Shown here in pieces: positions 16,641-24,774 of a stretch of DNA of 64,000 nucleotides. Below the pieces are notes generated by a model, which saw nothing but the letters and a program-made list of their open reading frames with translations, made no database searches and had not been told where the DNA came from. Position 1 is the stretch's first letter; each line of letters opens with the position of its first letter. The translations under genes were made by a program, and so were the position numbers. This DNA is from Myxococcota bacterium (GTDB lineage: Bacteria > Myxococcota_A > UBA9160 > UBA6930): positions 62,001 through 126,000 of the forward strand of contig JANQOX010000015.1 in the NCBI GenBank assembly GCA_028285625.1, read 5' to 3'.

Positions 16641-17107
16641 CCCTTCCAGGGCGGGGGCTGGCGGCGCTCCATCAGCCGCTCGGGTTGCTCGGGCACGGCA
16701 AAGCCCAGGGGTTCATAGACGCCGTGGGCATCTCGCGTCGCCAACAGGAAGCGTGACACGCCCGCGGTCTCGGGGTGGTCGAGCGCGCACTGCACCATCC
16801 ATCGCGCCAGCCCCCGGCCCTGGTGCCCGTCGAGCACGAAGACGTCGGCGAGCCAGGCGAAGCGGGCGCCGTCGGTCACCACCCGCGCAAAGCCCACCTG
16901 GGCGTCCCCGTGGTACAGGCCGAGGACGATCGAGCGCGCGATGCAGCGGGCGACCACGTGGCGGGGGACGCCCTCGGCCCAGTACGAGGTGCGCAAGAAG
17001 CCGTGGATCAGGTCCACGTCCAGGCGCTCCGGCGTGTCGTCGATCTCGTAGGCGTCGCGCTGCCACCGCACCATGCGAGCCTGCGCTACGCCGGCGGCCC
17101 GTGCCAT
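16637..17107 (-). CDS. GNAT-family N-acetyltransferase
   Basis: A 156-residue GNAT protein. The domain runs from DLIHGFLRTSYWAEG (substrate side) through WLADVFVLDGHQGRGLARWM (acetyl-CoA motif) to YEPLGFAVPEQPERLME. I chose the ATG at MARAAGV, 16 bases after the stop of the CoA ligase gene; a second ATG at 17074 (MVRWQRDAYE) is nearly as good because the conserved domain starts just after it. It is probably co-transcribed with the ligase. Acceptor unknown. Confidence 0.75.
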   Translation of the reverse strand: MARAAGVAQARMVRWQRDAYEIDDTPERLDVDLIHGFLRTSYWAEGVPRHVVARCIARSIVLGLYHGDAQVGFARVVTDGARFAWLADVFVLDGHQGRGLARWMVQCALDHPETAGVSRFLLATRDAHGVYEPLGFAVPEQPERLMERRQPPPWKG

Positions 17108-17123
17108 CCGACAAATTGTCCGG

Positions 17124-18647
17124 TCAGGCCTCGGCCGCCCGATGTCGTGCATCCTCGCGCAGCGCGCCCTTGGCGACCTTGCCGCCAGAAGACCGTGGAA
17201 GCTCTGGCAGCACGACCAGATGTTCGGGCCACCACTCCTTCGAGAGGCCCGCGGTGGCCAGGTGGGCCTGGAGGGCGGGCAGATCGAGCCCGGCACCGTC
17301 CACCAACTCGACATAGGCGCAGACGCGCTCGCCGAACACCGGGTCGGGCATAGCCACGGCGGCGCACACCGAGACCGCCGGGTGCTCCGCCACGGCGGCC
17401 TCGACCGCCCCGGCGCTGATGTTCTTGCCGCCGCGGATGATGAAGTCCGCCGTACGGCCCACCACGGTCAGCACGTCGCCCTCGAGCGTGCAGACATCAC
17501 CGGTGAGCATCCAGCCGTCCGGGGTGTAGAGCGACCGGTTGGCGCCGTCGTCGTCGTGGTAGCCGCGCGAGAGCAGGGGCCCCTTGCAGCCGGGCTGCCC
17601 GCGGCCGGTGTGCGTCACGTCGGCGCCGGCCTCGTCGAACAGCCGCACCTGCATCGACGGAATCACGCGCCCCGCGGTTCGCAGCCGCACCTCGCGAGGG
17701 TCGCCGAGCCTCGTACGAGACAATGCCCCCGTCTCGTTCGAACCGTAGAACTGGAGCACCCGCGCCCCCGTGCGGTCTTCGAAGGCCGCAGCGCGCTCGT
17801 AGGGTACGGCCTCGCCCCCGGTGAACAGGACGCGAAGCGACGACAGGTCGGCGCCGGCCAGCGCCGGCGCATTCAACATCATGATGAACTGCGTGCTCAC
17901 CGCGGCCAGCACCGTGACGCGGTGGCGCGCGATCGCACGCACCAGCCCGTCGGCGTCGAAGCGCTCCATCAGAACACAGGGCGCCCCCAGCAGCGTCGGC
18001 GTGAAGTGCGCCGTCCACAGCCCGAAGCCGAAGGGCGCCGGCAGCGCCGAGAGGAAGACGTCGTCGCCCGTGAGCGCACCGGCTTCCACCGCCAGCTCGT
18101 GGAAGGCAAGCCAGCGCGCCTGATCGTGCACGACGCACTTGGGCAGGCCGGTGGTGCCCGACGTGGAGTTGAGCAGGAAGACGTCGTGCGATCCGAGCCG
18201 TCGGGATGCCGGCGCGGCGGGCAGTCCTTGGGGCGGCGCCAGCGGGTCGAAGTCCAGGTGTTCGAGCGCACGGCCCGCCCGCCCGATCTCCGAGACGAGC
18301 GCGTGCAGGTCGAGGTCGCCCACGATGCGCGGCGCGAGCAGGGCGCGCGCACCGCTGCGGGCAAGTAGGTGGCGCACCTCGGCCGGGCCCGCGCGGGGTC
18401 CGATGCCCATCACCACGCAGCCCGCCTTCTCACAGCCCAGGTAGGCCGCGTGCACGGCCGGGCCGTCGGGGTGCAGGACGGCCACGCGGTCCCCTGCACC
18501 CAGTCCCGCGGCCACGAGCGCCGCGGCCACGCCGTCCGAGCAGGTGTCGTAGGCGGCCCAATCGAGACGCTGCTCGCCCTCGGCGAAGGCCAGGGCCTCG
18601 GGACGCGCGCGCGCGTGGGCCCCGACCACTTCGGCCAGCGATTGCAC
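17124..18647 (-). CDS. acyl-CoA synthetase (AMP-forming)
   Basis: A 507-residue ANL adenylating enzyme. Motifs: LNSTSGTTGLPKCV (P-loop-like), FYGSNETG in place of the usual YGxTE, WMLTGD, VVGRTADFIIRGGKNIS (hinge) and a C-terminal SSGGKVAK lysine. The substrate pocket is not recognisable to me. The chosen GTG start lies 11 bases after the aldo/keto reductase stop; the frame runs on upstream but there it is antisense shadow. It forms a run with the reductase and a GNAT protein. Acyl substrate unknown. Confidence 0.82.
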   Translation of the reverse strand: MQSLAEVVGAHARARPEALAFAEGEQRLDWAAYDTCSDGVAAALVAAGLGAGDRVAVLHPDGPAVHAAYLGCEKAGCVVMGIGPRAGPAEVRHLLARSGARALLAPRIVGDLDLHALVSEIGRAGRALEHLDFDPLAPPQGLPAAPASRRLGSHDVFLLNSTSGTTGLPKCVVHDQARWLAFHELAVEAGALTGDDVFLSALPAPFGFGLWTAHFTPTLLGAPCVLMERFDADGLVRAIARHRVTVLAAVSTQFIMMLNAPALAGADLSSLRVLFTGGEAVPYERAAAFEDRTGARVLQFYGSNETGALSRTRLGDPREVRLRTAGRVIPSMQVRLFDEAGADVTHTGRGQPGCKGPLLSRGYHDDDGANRSLYTPDGWMLTGDVCTLEGDVLTVVGRTADFIIRGGKNISAGAVEAAVAEHPAVSVCAAVAMPDPVFGERVCAYVELVDGAGLDLPALQAHLATAGLSKEWWPEHLVVLPELPRSSGGKVAKGALREDARHRAAEA

Positions 18648-18658
18648 GGGTGGCCGGG

Positions 18659-19666
18659 CTACCAGCGGTGCAGGTGGGGCCGCAGGTCGAGCGCGATCGC
18701 ACCGTCGTAGTACGGCATGGTCGCACCGCAGGGCGGGGCCAGGGCGTCCAGCCAGGCGAAGTCGTCCTCGCCGAGGCTCACGTCCGTGGCGCCCAGGTTG
18801 TCCTCGAGCTGGGCGAGGGTGCGCGGTCCGATGATCGGGGCGGTCACCCCCGGTTGCGCCCCGCACCACGCGAGCGCGAGCTGGGACGGCGTGCAGCCGC
18901 GCTCGGCCGCCAGGGCCTCCACGCCCTCGATCACGTCGAAGCAGGCGGGGGTGGCCTCTCGGCTCCCCGCCTTGCCGCCCTGCCAGCGCCCCGCCACGTC
19001 GAGGTCGTCGCGCTTGTACTTGCCCGTGAGGAGCCCCCCCGCCAACGGGCCCCACGGCAGGACCGCCAGGCCGAAGCTCCGCGCCGCGGGCAGGACCTCG
19101 CGCTCGATGGTGCGGTCGAGCAGGCTGTAGGCCGGCTGCTCCGACACGAAGCGGTTGAGACCCAGCTCCTTGCTGCACCAGAGCGACTCGACCATCTGCC
19201 ACCCCGGGAACATGCTCGCGCCCAGGTAGCGGACCTTGCCGGCGCGCACGAGGTCGTCGAGGGCGCGCAGGCTCTCGTCGATGGGCACGTGCGCCATCGA
19301 TCGGTGGAGCTGATAGAGGTCGATCCAGTCGGTCCGGAGGCGGGCGAGGGAGTCGTCGCAGGCCTCGATCAGGTGGCGGCGGCTGAGCCCCCGGGCGTTG
19401 GGGTCGGCGCCTTGCGGAAAGAACGCCTTGGTCGCCAGCACCACGTCCTTGCGGCGGCCGCCGTCGGCCAGGGCCCGGCCCAACACGCGCTCACTCTCGC
19501 CGCCGTTGTACACGTTGGCGGTGTCGATGAAGTTGACGCCCGACTCGAGGGCGCGGTCCACCATCTTGCGCGATTCGGCCTCGTCGGCCTGGTTGCCGAA
19601 CATCATCGTGCCCAGGCAGATCTCGCTGACCGAGACGCCCGTGCGGCCGAGGCTGCGCTGCTCCAT
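18659..19666 (-). CDS. aldo/keto reductase
   Basis: A 335-residue NADPH-dependent aldo/keto reductase. The catalytic tetrad can be placed: Asp in FIDTANVYN, Tyr in the same segment, Lys in VLATKAFF and His in LYQLHRS. Its end, IIGPRTLAQLEDNL, is the cofactor-binding region. The start is ATG with GGAGGAA upstream. It belongs to the general YajO/Tas-like clade, whose members reduce many aldehydes and ketones. It heads the run with the CoA ligase and a GNAT, and is divergent from a methyltransferase gene. Confidence 0.88.
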   Translation of the reverse strand: MEQRSLGRTGVSVSEICLGTMMFGNQADEAESRKMVDRALESGVNFIDTANVYNGGESERVLGRALADGGRRKDVVLATKAFFPQGADPNARGLSRRHLIEACDDSLARLRTDWIDLYQLHRSMAHVPIDESLRALDDLVRAGKVRYLGASMFPGWQMVESLWCSKELGLNRFVSEQPAYSLLDRTIEREVLPAARSFGLAVLPWGPLAGGLLTGKYKRDDLDVAGRWQGGKAGSREATPACFDVIEGVEALAAERGCTPSQLALAWCGAQPGVTAPIIGPRTLAQLEDNLGATDVSLGEDDFAWLDALAPPCGATMPYYDGAIALDLRPHLHRW

Positions 19667-19715
19667 GGAGTTCCTCCGAAGGCGAGGGCGGATGCTACCA
19701 CGGCGCCTCGCGAGC

Positions 19716-19721
19716 TAGTGT
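19716..19721 (+). promoter_or_regulatory. candidate -10 (TAGTGT), leaderless methyltransferase
   Basis: TAGTGT is followed by exactly six bases and then the ATG at 19728. No Shine-Dalgarno is present, so the transcript likely begins at the start codon. Confidence 0.5.
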
Positions 19722-19727
19722 CGACCC

Positions 19728-20357
19728 ATGGGCGAGGGCTTTCCCCAGGGCTTCTTCGACCGCCAGGACGAGAGCGACGACGCGCGCTTCTACACCGAGG
19801 CGCGTTTCGTGACGCACATCGACGACGCGACCATCGCCGCCCTCACCGAGGTCTACCGCGAGCAGCTCACTCCCGGGTGCGACGTACTCGACCTCATGTC
19901 GTCGTGGATCTCGCACCTGCCCGAAGGCATCGCATACGGCCGCGTGGCCGGCCTGGGCATGAACGCCGACGAGCTCGACGGCAACCCGCGCCTCACCGAG
20001 CACGTCGTGCACGACCTGAACGCCGAGCCGGAGCTTCCCTTCGAGCCCGCGAGCTTCGATGCCGTGATCAATGCCGTCTCGGTCCAGTACCTGACGCGCC
20101 CGGTCGAGGTGTTCCGCTCGGTGGCGCGGGTGCTCCGTCCGGGTGGTCTGCACCTGATCGCCACGTCGCACCGGCTCTTTCCCACCAAGGCGATCCGCGC
20201 GTGGCACGTGCTGCCGCCTGAGGAGCGCATGCGCGTGCTCGCCGCCTACTTCGAACGCGCGGGCGGCTACGAGGCGCCAAGCCTGCTCGACCGCTCGCCC
20301 GAAGGCGCCGATCCGCTCTGGGTGGTGATGGCTCGCAAGGCCGGCGTGGCGGGCTAG
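19728..20357 (+). CDS. class I SAM-dependent methyltransferase
   Basis: A 209-residue protein with a degenerate class I methyltransferase core: DVLDLMSSWISHLP replaces the usual glycine-rich SAM loop (motif I), then FDAVINAVSVQYL (motif IV region) and VLRPGGLHLIATSHR (motif V/VI). Such variant proteins are often annotated only as methyltransferase domain proteins; the target is unknown. The start is supported by a leaderless-type promoter (TAGTGT-N6-ATG). It is monocistronic, convergent with the PEP-CTERM gene across a hairpin. Confidence 0.75.
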   Translation: MGEGFPQGFFDRQDESDDARFYTEARFVTHIDDATIAALTEVYREQLTPGCDVLDLMSSWISHLPEGIAYGRVAGLGMNADELDGNPRLTEHVVHDLNAEPELPFEPASFDAVINAVSVQYLTRPVEVFRSVARVLRPGGLHLIATSHRLFPTKAIRAWHVLPPEERMRVLAAYFERAGGYEAPSLLDRSPEGADPLWVVMARKAGVAG

Positions 20358-20378
20358 GCCACGCTGGCCCGCCGCCGG
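20341..20378. terminator. GC-rich hairpin between convergent genes
   Basis: CCGGC-GGCGGGC pairs with GCCCGCC-GCCGG around a 12-base loop, with a two-base bulge in the left arm. It spans the methyltransferase stop and lies between two converging genes. There is no T-run, so it is at best a weak or factor-assisted terminator. Confidence 0.35.
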
Positions 20379-20426
20379 CGCCACCGTCGCCATCCCCACC
20401 ACAGCAGCGACAACAGCAGGAGATCG

Positions 20427-21263
20427 CTACGCGCGACGTCTTCCCAGCGCTGCGGCTCCTGCCCAGCCGGCCGCGACGAGCAGCGCGAGGGCGGGCTCGG
20501 GCACCGACTGCTCGAAGTTCACGAGCGGATTGGCGGGCGCTCCCGCGCTCGTCACCGCGACGCCGGTCGCCGGCGCACCCGTCGGATCGAGCACGGTCAG
20601 GTCCGCGAGCGCCAGGGTGCTCAAGGCGTCGAGCTGGAAGTCATTGCCTCCGAGGACCTGGAACTCGAGCTCCAGGTGCGCCCAGTGCTCGTCGAGCAGG
20701 CCCTCGATGCTGCGCGTGTCGAGCGAGATCGAGAAGTCCTGATCGAGCAGCGTCACGCCGTTGTGGAAGTACTGCTCCCACGAGTCGAGGTTGATTCGGT
20801 CGGGAAGCCCGGCCTGGTGACCCCAGAGGATGACGCGCAGGCTCACGTAGCCGCGCGCGCCCGTCAGGATGCGCGCGGCGTGCAGGTCCACGTCGAAATC
20901 GAGATGTGAGCGTGCTCCATCGTCGGAGTCGATCCAGAACGCGTCGCGGATCGATGCGTAGGCGTCCCCGTTGGTCCGCGACGCCGTCTGGGTGACGCCG
21001 TTCCCGGCCTCGTACTTCGCCAGATCCACGCGAGACACGGCCTGGAAGTCGGGCACGCTCGTCGAGACGAGCCCCGTGTCCACGTCGGCCCCCGGGTAGG
21101 TCTGCTCGAGGTGGGGAATCTCGGCGCCCGCCGCGAACTGGAAGTGCTTGACCCAGGCGCCGACGAAGTCGGGGCGCCGTGCCGGCTCACCGATCGTGAT
21201 TGCATGGGCGTGCGCAGAGAAAAGGATCGGAAAGAGCAGCGTGAAGAATGCGAGACGCAGCAT
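20427..21263 (-). CDS. exported protein with PEP-CTERM-type sorting tail
   Basis: A 278-residue exported protein. The signal peptide is MLRLAFFTLLFPILFSAHAHA; the mature part is beta-rich with repeated Asp-Leu-Asp strands; the tail is VPEPALALLVAAGWAGAAAL followed by GRRRA, a PEP-CTERM-type sorting signal. The start is firmly set by an AGGAGGT Shine-Dalgarno. It has no evident catalytic motif. It stands alone, with an inverted repeat about 170 bases upstream. It is the second such protein in the window; together they imply an exosortase elsewhere in the genome. Confidence 0.8.
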   Translation of the reverse strand: MLRLAFFTLLFPILFSAHAHAITIGEPARRPDFVGAWVKHFQFAAGAEIPHLEQTYPGADVDTGLVSTSVPDFQAVSRVDLAKYEAGNGVTQTASRTNGDAYASIRDAFWIDSDDGARSHLDFDVDLHAARILTGARGYVSLRVILWGHQAGLPDRINLDSWEQYFHNGVTLLDQDFSISLDTRSIEGLLDEHWAHLELEFQVLGGNDFQLDALSTLALADLTVLDPTGAPATGVAVTSAGAPANPLVNFEQSVPEPALALLVAAGWAGAAALGRRRA

Positions 21264-21630
21264 GGGACCTCCTGCTTCGCGAGCGCGCGCGGACCACGCG
21301 TTCGTGTCCACCGGGTGAGTGGCCCGCGGTCGTCCGGTCGTGGCAGCTGGAGCCCAAACTTGAGCGCAAAGCTCACGAACCGATGCATTGCGCCCCAGGA
21401 GTGCGGCGAAGTGTCCCGGCGGCTGCGGCCTCATCTTCGATCGGGTTCGAAGATCGCTCGGCCCGTGGGCCGATCGCGCTCGCCGGATCCGCCGGTCCGC
21501 GACCCCTGCGATGTGGCCCGTTCACTTCGTGGATGTCAAGCAGGGATCTGAGGGGCCAGGCCCCGTGCTGGACGCCCAACAGGTGGCCCGCGGCGGGGAG
21601 AACCAGGTCGCTCGACGCTCAGGACGTAAC
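21264..21630. other. gene-poor gap upstream of the PEP-CTERM gene
   Basis: About 370 bases with no supportable gene. It holds the inverted repeat at 21433-21454 and a GGGGCC-A-GGCCCC palindrome near 21551. Open frames here lack family resemblance and the local codon pattern. Confidence 0.5.
21433..21454. promoter_or_regulatory. perfect 8-bp inverted repeat ATCTTCGA-N6-TCGAAGAT
   Basis: Two perfect 8-base arms around TCGGGT, about 170 bases upstream of the PEP-CTERM gene start (minus strand). AT content is higher than the surroundings. It could be an operator or an RNA stem; nothing else identifies it. Confidence 0.4.
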
Positions 21631-21717
21631 GTGAAACGGGTGCCCGAACTGCGCGACCTCTCGGACGATCACCACACGGGTCTGGTGCTCGCGTTCAGGA
21701 GACGAGCGTCCCGATGA
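21631..21717 (+). pseudogene. remnant of a hemerythrin (HHE)-domain gene
   Basis: A 28-codon open stretch starting at GTG. It reads VPELRDLSDDHHTGLVLAF, which strongly recalls the N-terminal helix of hemerythrin-like HHE-domain proteins (LRxLSxDHHxGLVLA). It then breaks into RRRASR and a stop, where it overlaps the 3' end of the convergent membrane-protein gene by 23 bases. The rest of a hemerythrin domain (further His and Glu ligands) is missing. I read it as the 5' end of a gene cut off by insertion or deletion. Confidence 0.5.
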
Positions 21718-22783
21718 ACTGCTCGACGACCGCCTTGAGCAGGAGCGAGAAGAGCGGCAGCAGCAGGTAGAGGCCGAAGCGCCGCTTCATGCCGTCGTCG
21801 ATCGGCCACTCGCCGAGCTGGCCGATCTGCGCGCGCAGCGCGAGCAGGCCCGGGAGGCCGAGCGTCTTCGCGTCGCGCTCAAGCTCGGCGGTCTCCTCCC
21901 AGTGCGGGCCGAGCTGCGCGCCGACGCGCGCGAGCACCACGGCCTTCTCCCCCTGCACCCGCCGCCGGATCACGCGCATCGGCGCGAGGAACGCGACGAG
22001 CGCCGCGAGCAGCGAGAGCGCCATGAGCGGGAAGAGGAGCGGCACGCCGGCGATCGTCTCGAGGCGCATCAGCCACGCCTGCTCGGCGTCGGGCGTCGAG
22101 AGCAGCGCGAACGCGACCGCGAACCCGCCGAGCAGGACGCCCGCCTGCTGTAGACCGAACGCGCCGAACGGGCGCAGCCGCTCGAGGTGGAACAAGTCGA
22201 CCACGACGCGCTCCCGGGCAACGCGGCGCAGCCGGCGGCCGACGTCGACGACGAGCTGGATCACGTGGGCCGCGACGCTCCAGAACGAGACGGCCGCGAC
22301 TAGGAAGTAGAGGTCGATGGGGATGCCGGCGAAGACCCGATCGGTGCGTCCCGCGAGGAGACCCCCGAGGACGAGCGGAATCGACACGCCGATCGCGGCC
22401 CCGACGAGCCAGCGCCGGCGGCGGCCCGCACCGAGCGCAGCGACCTCGCGCTCGGCTTCCGCCTCGCCGCCCGGGAGCGACGGCGCGAGGCGCCGGAGCG
22501 CCCGCGTCCCGCTCGCGAGGATCAGCGGGGTCGCGGCGGCGCCGTATCCCGCGAGCAGCGGGAGTGCGAGCGCGCGGAACCAGTTGAAGTCGAGCCGGTC
22601 GGCCGGGTCCGTCGCGGCCGCCGCGAGCGCCTGCAGCGCGAGGAGCGCTCCCGCGACGCCGATCCCCAGGAGCCACGCGGGCGAGACCCGCGCCGGCGCG
22701 CGCTTCGGCTCCGCCACCTCTCGCTCGACCGGCTCCGCCGGCCCGAGCTCCACGTCGCCCGACACCCTCACCCCCGCTGCCAC
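21695..22783 (-). CDS. integral membrane protein of unknown function
   Basis: A 362-residue protein with about five to six hydrophobic segments, for example WLLGIGVAGALLALQALAAA, LPLLAGYGAAATPLILA, VLLGGFAVAFALL and LLFPLMALSLLAALVAFL. The cytoplasmic loops are Arg-rich. I do not recognise the family. It shows strong use of GCG, CTC and CCG codons compared with its neighbours, sits between two gene-poor gaps, and its 3' end cuts a hemerythrin remnant; these hint at later acquisition. The GTG start is uncertain, because several GTG codons follow in frame. Confidence 0.6.
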   Translation of the reverse strand: MAAGVRVSGDVELGPAEPVEREVAEPKRAPARVSPAWLLGIGVAGALLALQALAAAATDPADRLDFNWFRALALPLLAGYGAAATPLILASGTRALRRLAPSLPGGEAEAEREVAALGAGRRRRWLVGAAIGVSIPLVLGGLLAGRTDRVFAGIPIDLYFLVAAVSFWSVAAHVIQLVVDVGRRLRRVARERVVVDLFHLERLRPFGAFGLQQAGVLLGGFAVAFALLSTPDAEQAWLMRLETIAGVPLLFPLMALSLLAALVAFLAPMRVIRRRVQGEKAVVLARVGAQLGPHWEETAELERDAKTLGLPGLLALRAQIGQLGEWPIDDGMKRRFGLYLLLPLFSLLLKAVVEQFIGTLVS

Positions 22784-23084
22784 CGGGCCGAGGCGCCGGC
22801 GGAGCGTCCAGATTCCGCGAAGAGCGAAAGCTAGACGATTCGCCCGCGCGTGCGATGGGGCCCCAGCCGCGATCGGCCGGCCTTTCGCCGGACGGCACGA
22901 TGCGGCGCCTCTCGCGAGCCTCTCACTCTAGGCGGTCTCTGCGGCTCGGACCGGGTTCTCGTCGGTATCGGCTCGGGCTCGAGCCCGTCCAGCAAACGGG
23001 GATCACACGGGATCAAGGAGGATCACGAGGGATCGGCCACCTCTCCGCGGGCAGGATCGGACTCGAAAGCCCGCGGCCGCGACG
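22784..23084. other. gene-poor gap with phased repeats
   Basis: About 300 bases between the membrane-protein gene and the VOC gene, with no supportable coding region. It contains the perfect palindrome CGGGCTCGAGCCCG (22974-22987) and four GATC-headed 10-base repeats (23001-23040). Confidence 0.5.
23001..23040. repeat. four 10-bp GATC-phased repeats
   Basis: GATC recurs at 23001, 23011, 23021 and 23031, exactly one helical turn apart. The units are GATCACACGG, GATCAAGGAG, GATCACGAGG and GATCGGCCAC, with consensus GATCAnnnGG decaying in the last copy. Confidence 0.55.
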
Positions 23085-23483
23085 CTAGGCGTCGGGTCGG
23101 CCGAAGAAGAGCCCGTAGCCGTCGTGGTCGCGAATCTCGAACCCGCGGAGCCCGTCGTCGCGTACCTGCACGGGGGTGTGGAGTGCCGTGCCGCGCGACG
23201 CGAGCTCTTCGGCGAGCGCATCGGGGTCGGGCGTGAAGACGAAGGCGTCGAAGGGCATCCAGGCGTGCCGCGAGGGGTTCGGCTGGGGCGGTACGTCCCG
23301 CGCCACCTCCTTCAGGTGCACGCTCGCACCGTCACGCTGCAGGATGGCGAAGAACGGCTCGTGTTCGGGGGTCTGGAACCGCAGCTCGAAGCCGAGGGCG
23401 TCCTGATAGAACCGCGCGCTCTCGGCGAGGTCGCGCACGATGAAGCAGGGCGAAATCGCGCCGAGCGTCGGCCGGGCGCTCAC
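23085..23483 (-). CDS. VOC-family (glyoxalase-like) protein
   Basis: A 132-residue vicinal-oxygen-chelate fold protein. The two beta-alpha-beta-beta-beta halves are visible: ISPCFIVRDLAESARFYQDA opens the first and FEIRDHDGYGLFFGRP closes the second, the Asp-Gly-Tyr-Gly end being typical of glyoxalase/bleomycin-resistance-like members. Its ATG-type start overlaps the P450 stop by four bases, so it is the distal gene of the long steroid run. Family members act as dioxygenases, isomerases or binding proteins; no specific role can be assigned. Confidence 0.82.
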   Translation of the reverse strand: MSARPTLGAISPCFIVRDLAESARFYQDALGFELRFQTPEHEPFFAILQRDGASVHLKEVARDVPPQPNPSRHAWMPFDAFVFTPDPDALAEELASRGTALHTPVQVRDDGLRGFEIRDHDGYGLFFGRPDA

Positions 23484-24721
23484 GGGCGGATGCGGTAGCG
23501 GATGGGCATGCGCTTCACGCCACCGAGAAAGCTCGATCGCACGCGCTCATAGGGTCCGGCGAGCTCGACCTGGCTCATGCGCTCGGCGAGTTCGCGGAAG
23601 ATCACGCGAAGCTCGAGCCGGGCGAGGTTCGCCCCCAGGCAGAAGTGCTCGCCGATGCCGAAACCCACGTGCGGGTTGGGGTTGCGGTCGACGCGGAAGA
23701 CGTCGGGGTCGTCGAACACGTCCTCGTCGCGGTTGGCCGACGGGTAGAGCAGCATCAGCGAGTCCGCCTTGCGGATCTTCTGGCCGCGGATCTCCACGTC
23801 CTCCACTGGGGTGCGACAGAACTGGATCACCGGCGTGGTCCAGCGCACGATCTCCTCGACCGCGGTGTCCACCAGGCCGGGCGTGTCGCGCAGCTTCTGC
23901 ATCTCACCCTCGTTCTCGATCAGGGCCAGCAGGCCGCCACTGGCGGCGTTGCGCGTGGTCTCGTTGCCCGCGACCACGAGAAGCAGGTAGTACGACATCA
24001 GCTCGAGGGGCGGCATGGGCTCGCCGTCCACGGTGCTGTTCACCAGCACGCTCACCATGTCGTCGCGGGGGTTCTTGCGGCGTTCCATGGCCAGCTCGGC
24101 GAAGTACTTGAAGAGGCCATCGCGGGCGTTCAGCACCCCTTCGGTCGGGTCGTCGCCCGACTGGTACTCGTCGTCGCCCGAGCCCGCGATCTGGTTCGTC
24201 CAGCGGAACATCAGGTGCCAGTCCTCGCGCGGCACGCCCAGCATGTCGGCCAGCACGTGCAGCGTGAGCGGCGCCGTGAAGTCGAGCACGAAGTCCGCCT
24301 CGCGCTCTTCGCCGTCGCCGGCGATCTTGGCCAGGAGGTCCCGTGCGATCCTCTCCACCTCCGGTCGCCTTCGCTGGATGGCACGCGGCGTGAACCAATG
24401 GCTCGACGTGTTGCGGTAGGCCGCGTGCTCCGGCGGGTCCATGTTCAGCAGGTGGCGCGCCATGGTGCGCGGCCCCTCGACCGGTGCGCCCTCTTCAAAG
24501 ATGGCCAGCCGCGGGCCGTTCTGGAAGAGCTTGGGCTGCTTGCTGATGCGCACCAGGTCGTCGCGCTTGGTGATGGCCCAGAACCCCACGCCGCCCGGCA
24601 GGTCGAACCAGTGCACCGGCGCCTCGTTGCGCAGCCGCTTCCACGCCGCGTGCGGGTAGCCGTTCTGCGCGAACGTGTCGGGGCCGATGACTTCGAGGGT
24701 GGTCGGGAGGGGGGACGCCAT
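23480..24721 (-). CDS. cytochrome P450, bacterial steroid/terpene type
   Basis: A 413-residue soluble cytochrome P450. The I-helix motif is VAGNETTRN, the K-helix ExxR is EIVR, and the haem loop is FGIGEHFCLGANLAR with ligand Cys361. The overall pattern, with MDPPEHAAYRN and TPVIQFCRTP, resembles the CYP125/CYP142/CYP124 group that hydroxylates the sterol side chain in actinobacteria; the exact family cannot be set by eye. It lies 53 bases after an SDR gene and overlaps the VOC gene. A TACGCT-N6-ATG signal suggests it also has its own leaderless promoter. A 3Fe-4S ferredoxin at 41904 could supply electrons. Confidence 0.88.
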   Translation of the reverse strand: MASPLPTTLEVIGPDTFAQNGYPHAAWKRLRNEAPVHWFDLPGGVGFWAITKRDDLVRISKQPKLFQNGPRLAIFEEGAPVEGPRTMARHLLNMDPPEHAAYRNTSSHWFTPRAIQRRRPEVERIARDLLAKIAGDGEEREADFVLDFTAPLTLHVLADMLGVPREDWHLMFRWTNQIAGSGDDEYQSGDDPTEGVLNARDGLFKYFAELAMERRKNPRDDMVSVLVNSTVDGEPMPPLELMSYYLLLVVAGNETTRNAASGGLLALIENEGEMQKLRDTPGLVDTAVEEIVRWTTPVIQFCRTPVEDVEIRGQKIRKADSLMLLYPSANRDEDVFDDPDVFRVDRNPNPHVGFGIGEHFCLGANLARLELRVIFRELAERMSQVELAGPYERVRSSFLGGVKRMPIRYRIRP

Positions 24722-24727
24722 CCCGAG

Positions 24728-24733
24728 AGCGTA
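24728..24733 (-). promoter_or_regulatory. candidate -10 (TACGCT), leaderless P450
   Basis: TACGCT on the minus strand is followed by six bases (CTCGGG) and the P450 ATG. It abuts CGATACG, a half-site of the shared 18-bp operator. Confidence 0.45.
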
Positions 24734-24774
24734 TCGAAGCTGGGCAGCGGGGCCGAAGCCGGCCCGAGGGGTGG

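Noticed and set aside
22974-22987. CGGGCTCGAGCCCG as a terminator for the VOC-ended operon
   Set aside because: It is a perfect palindrome without a loop and about 100 bases past the stop, with no T-run; a chance palindrome is as likely.
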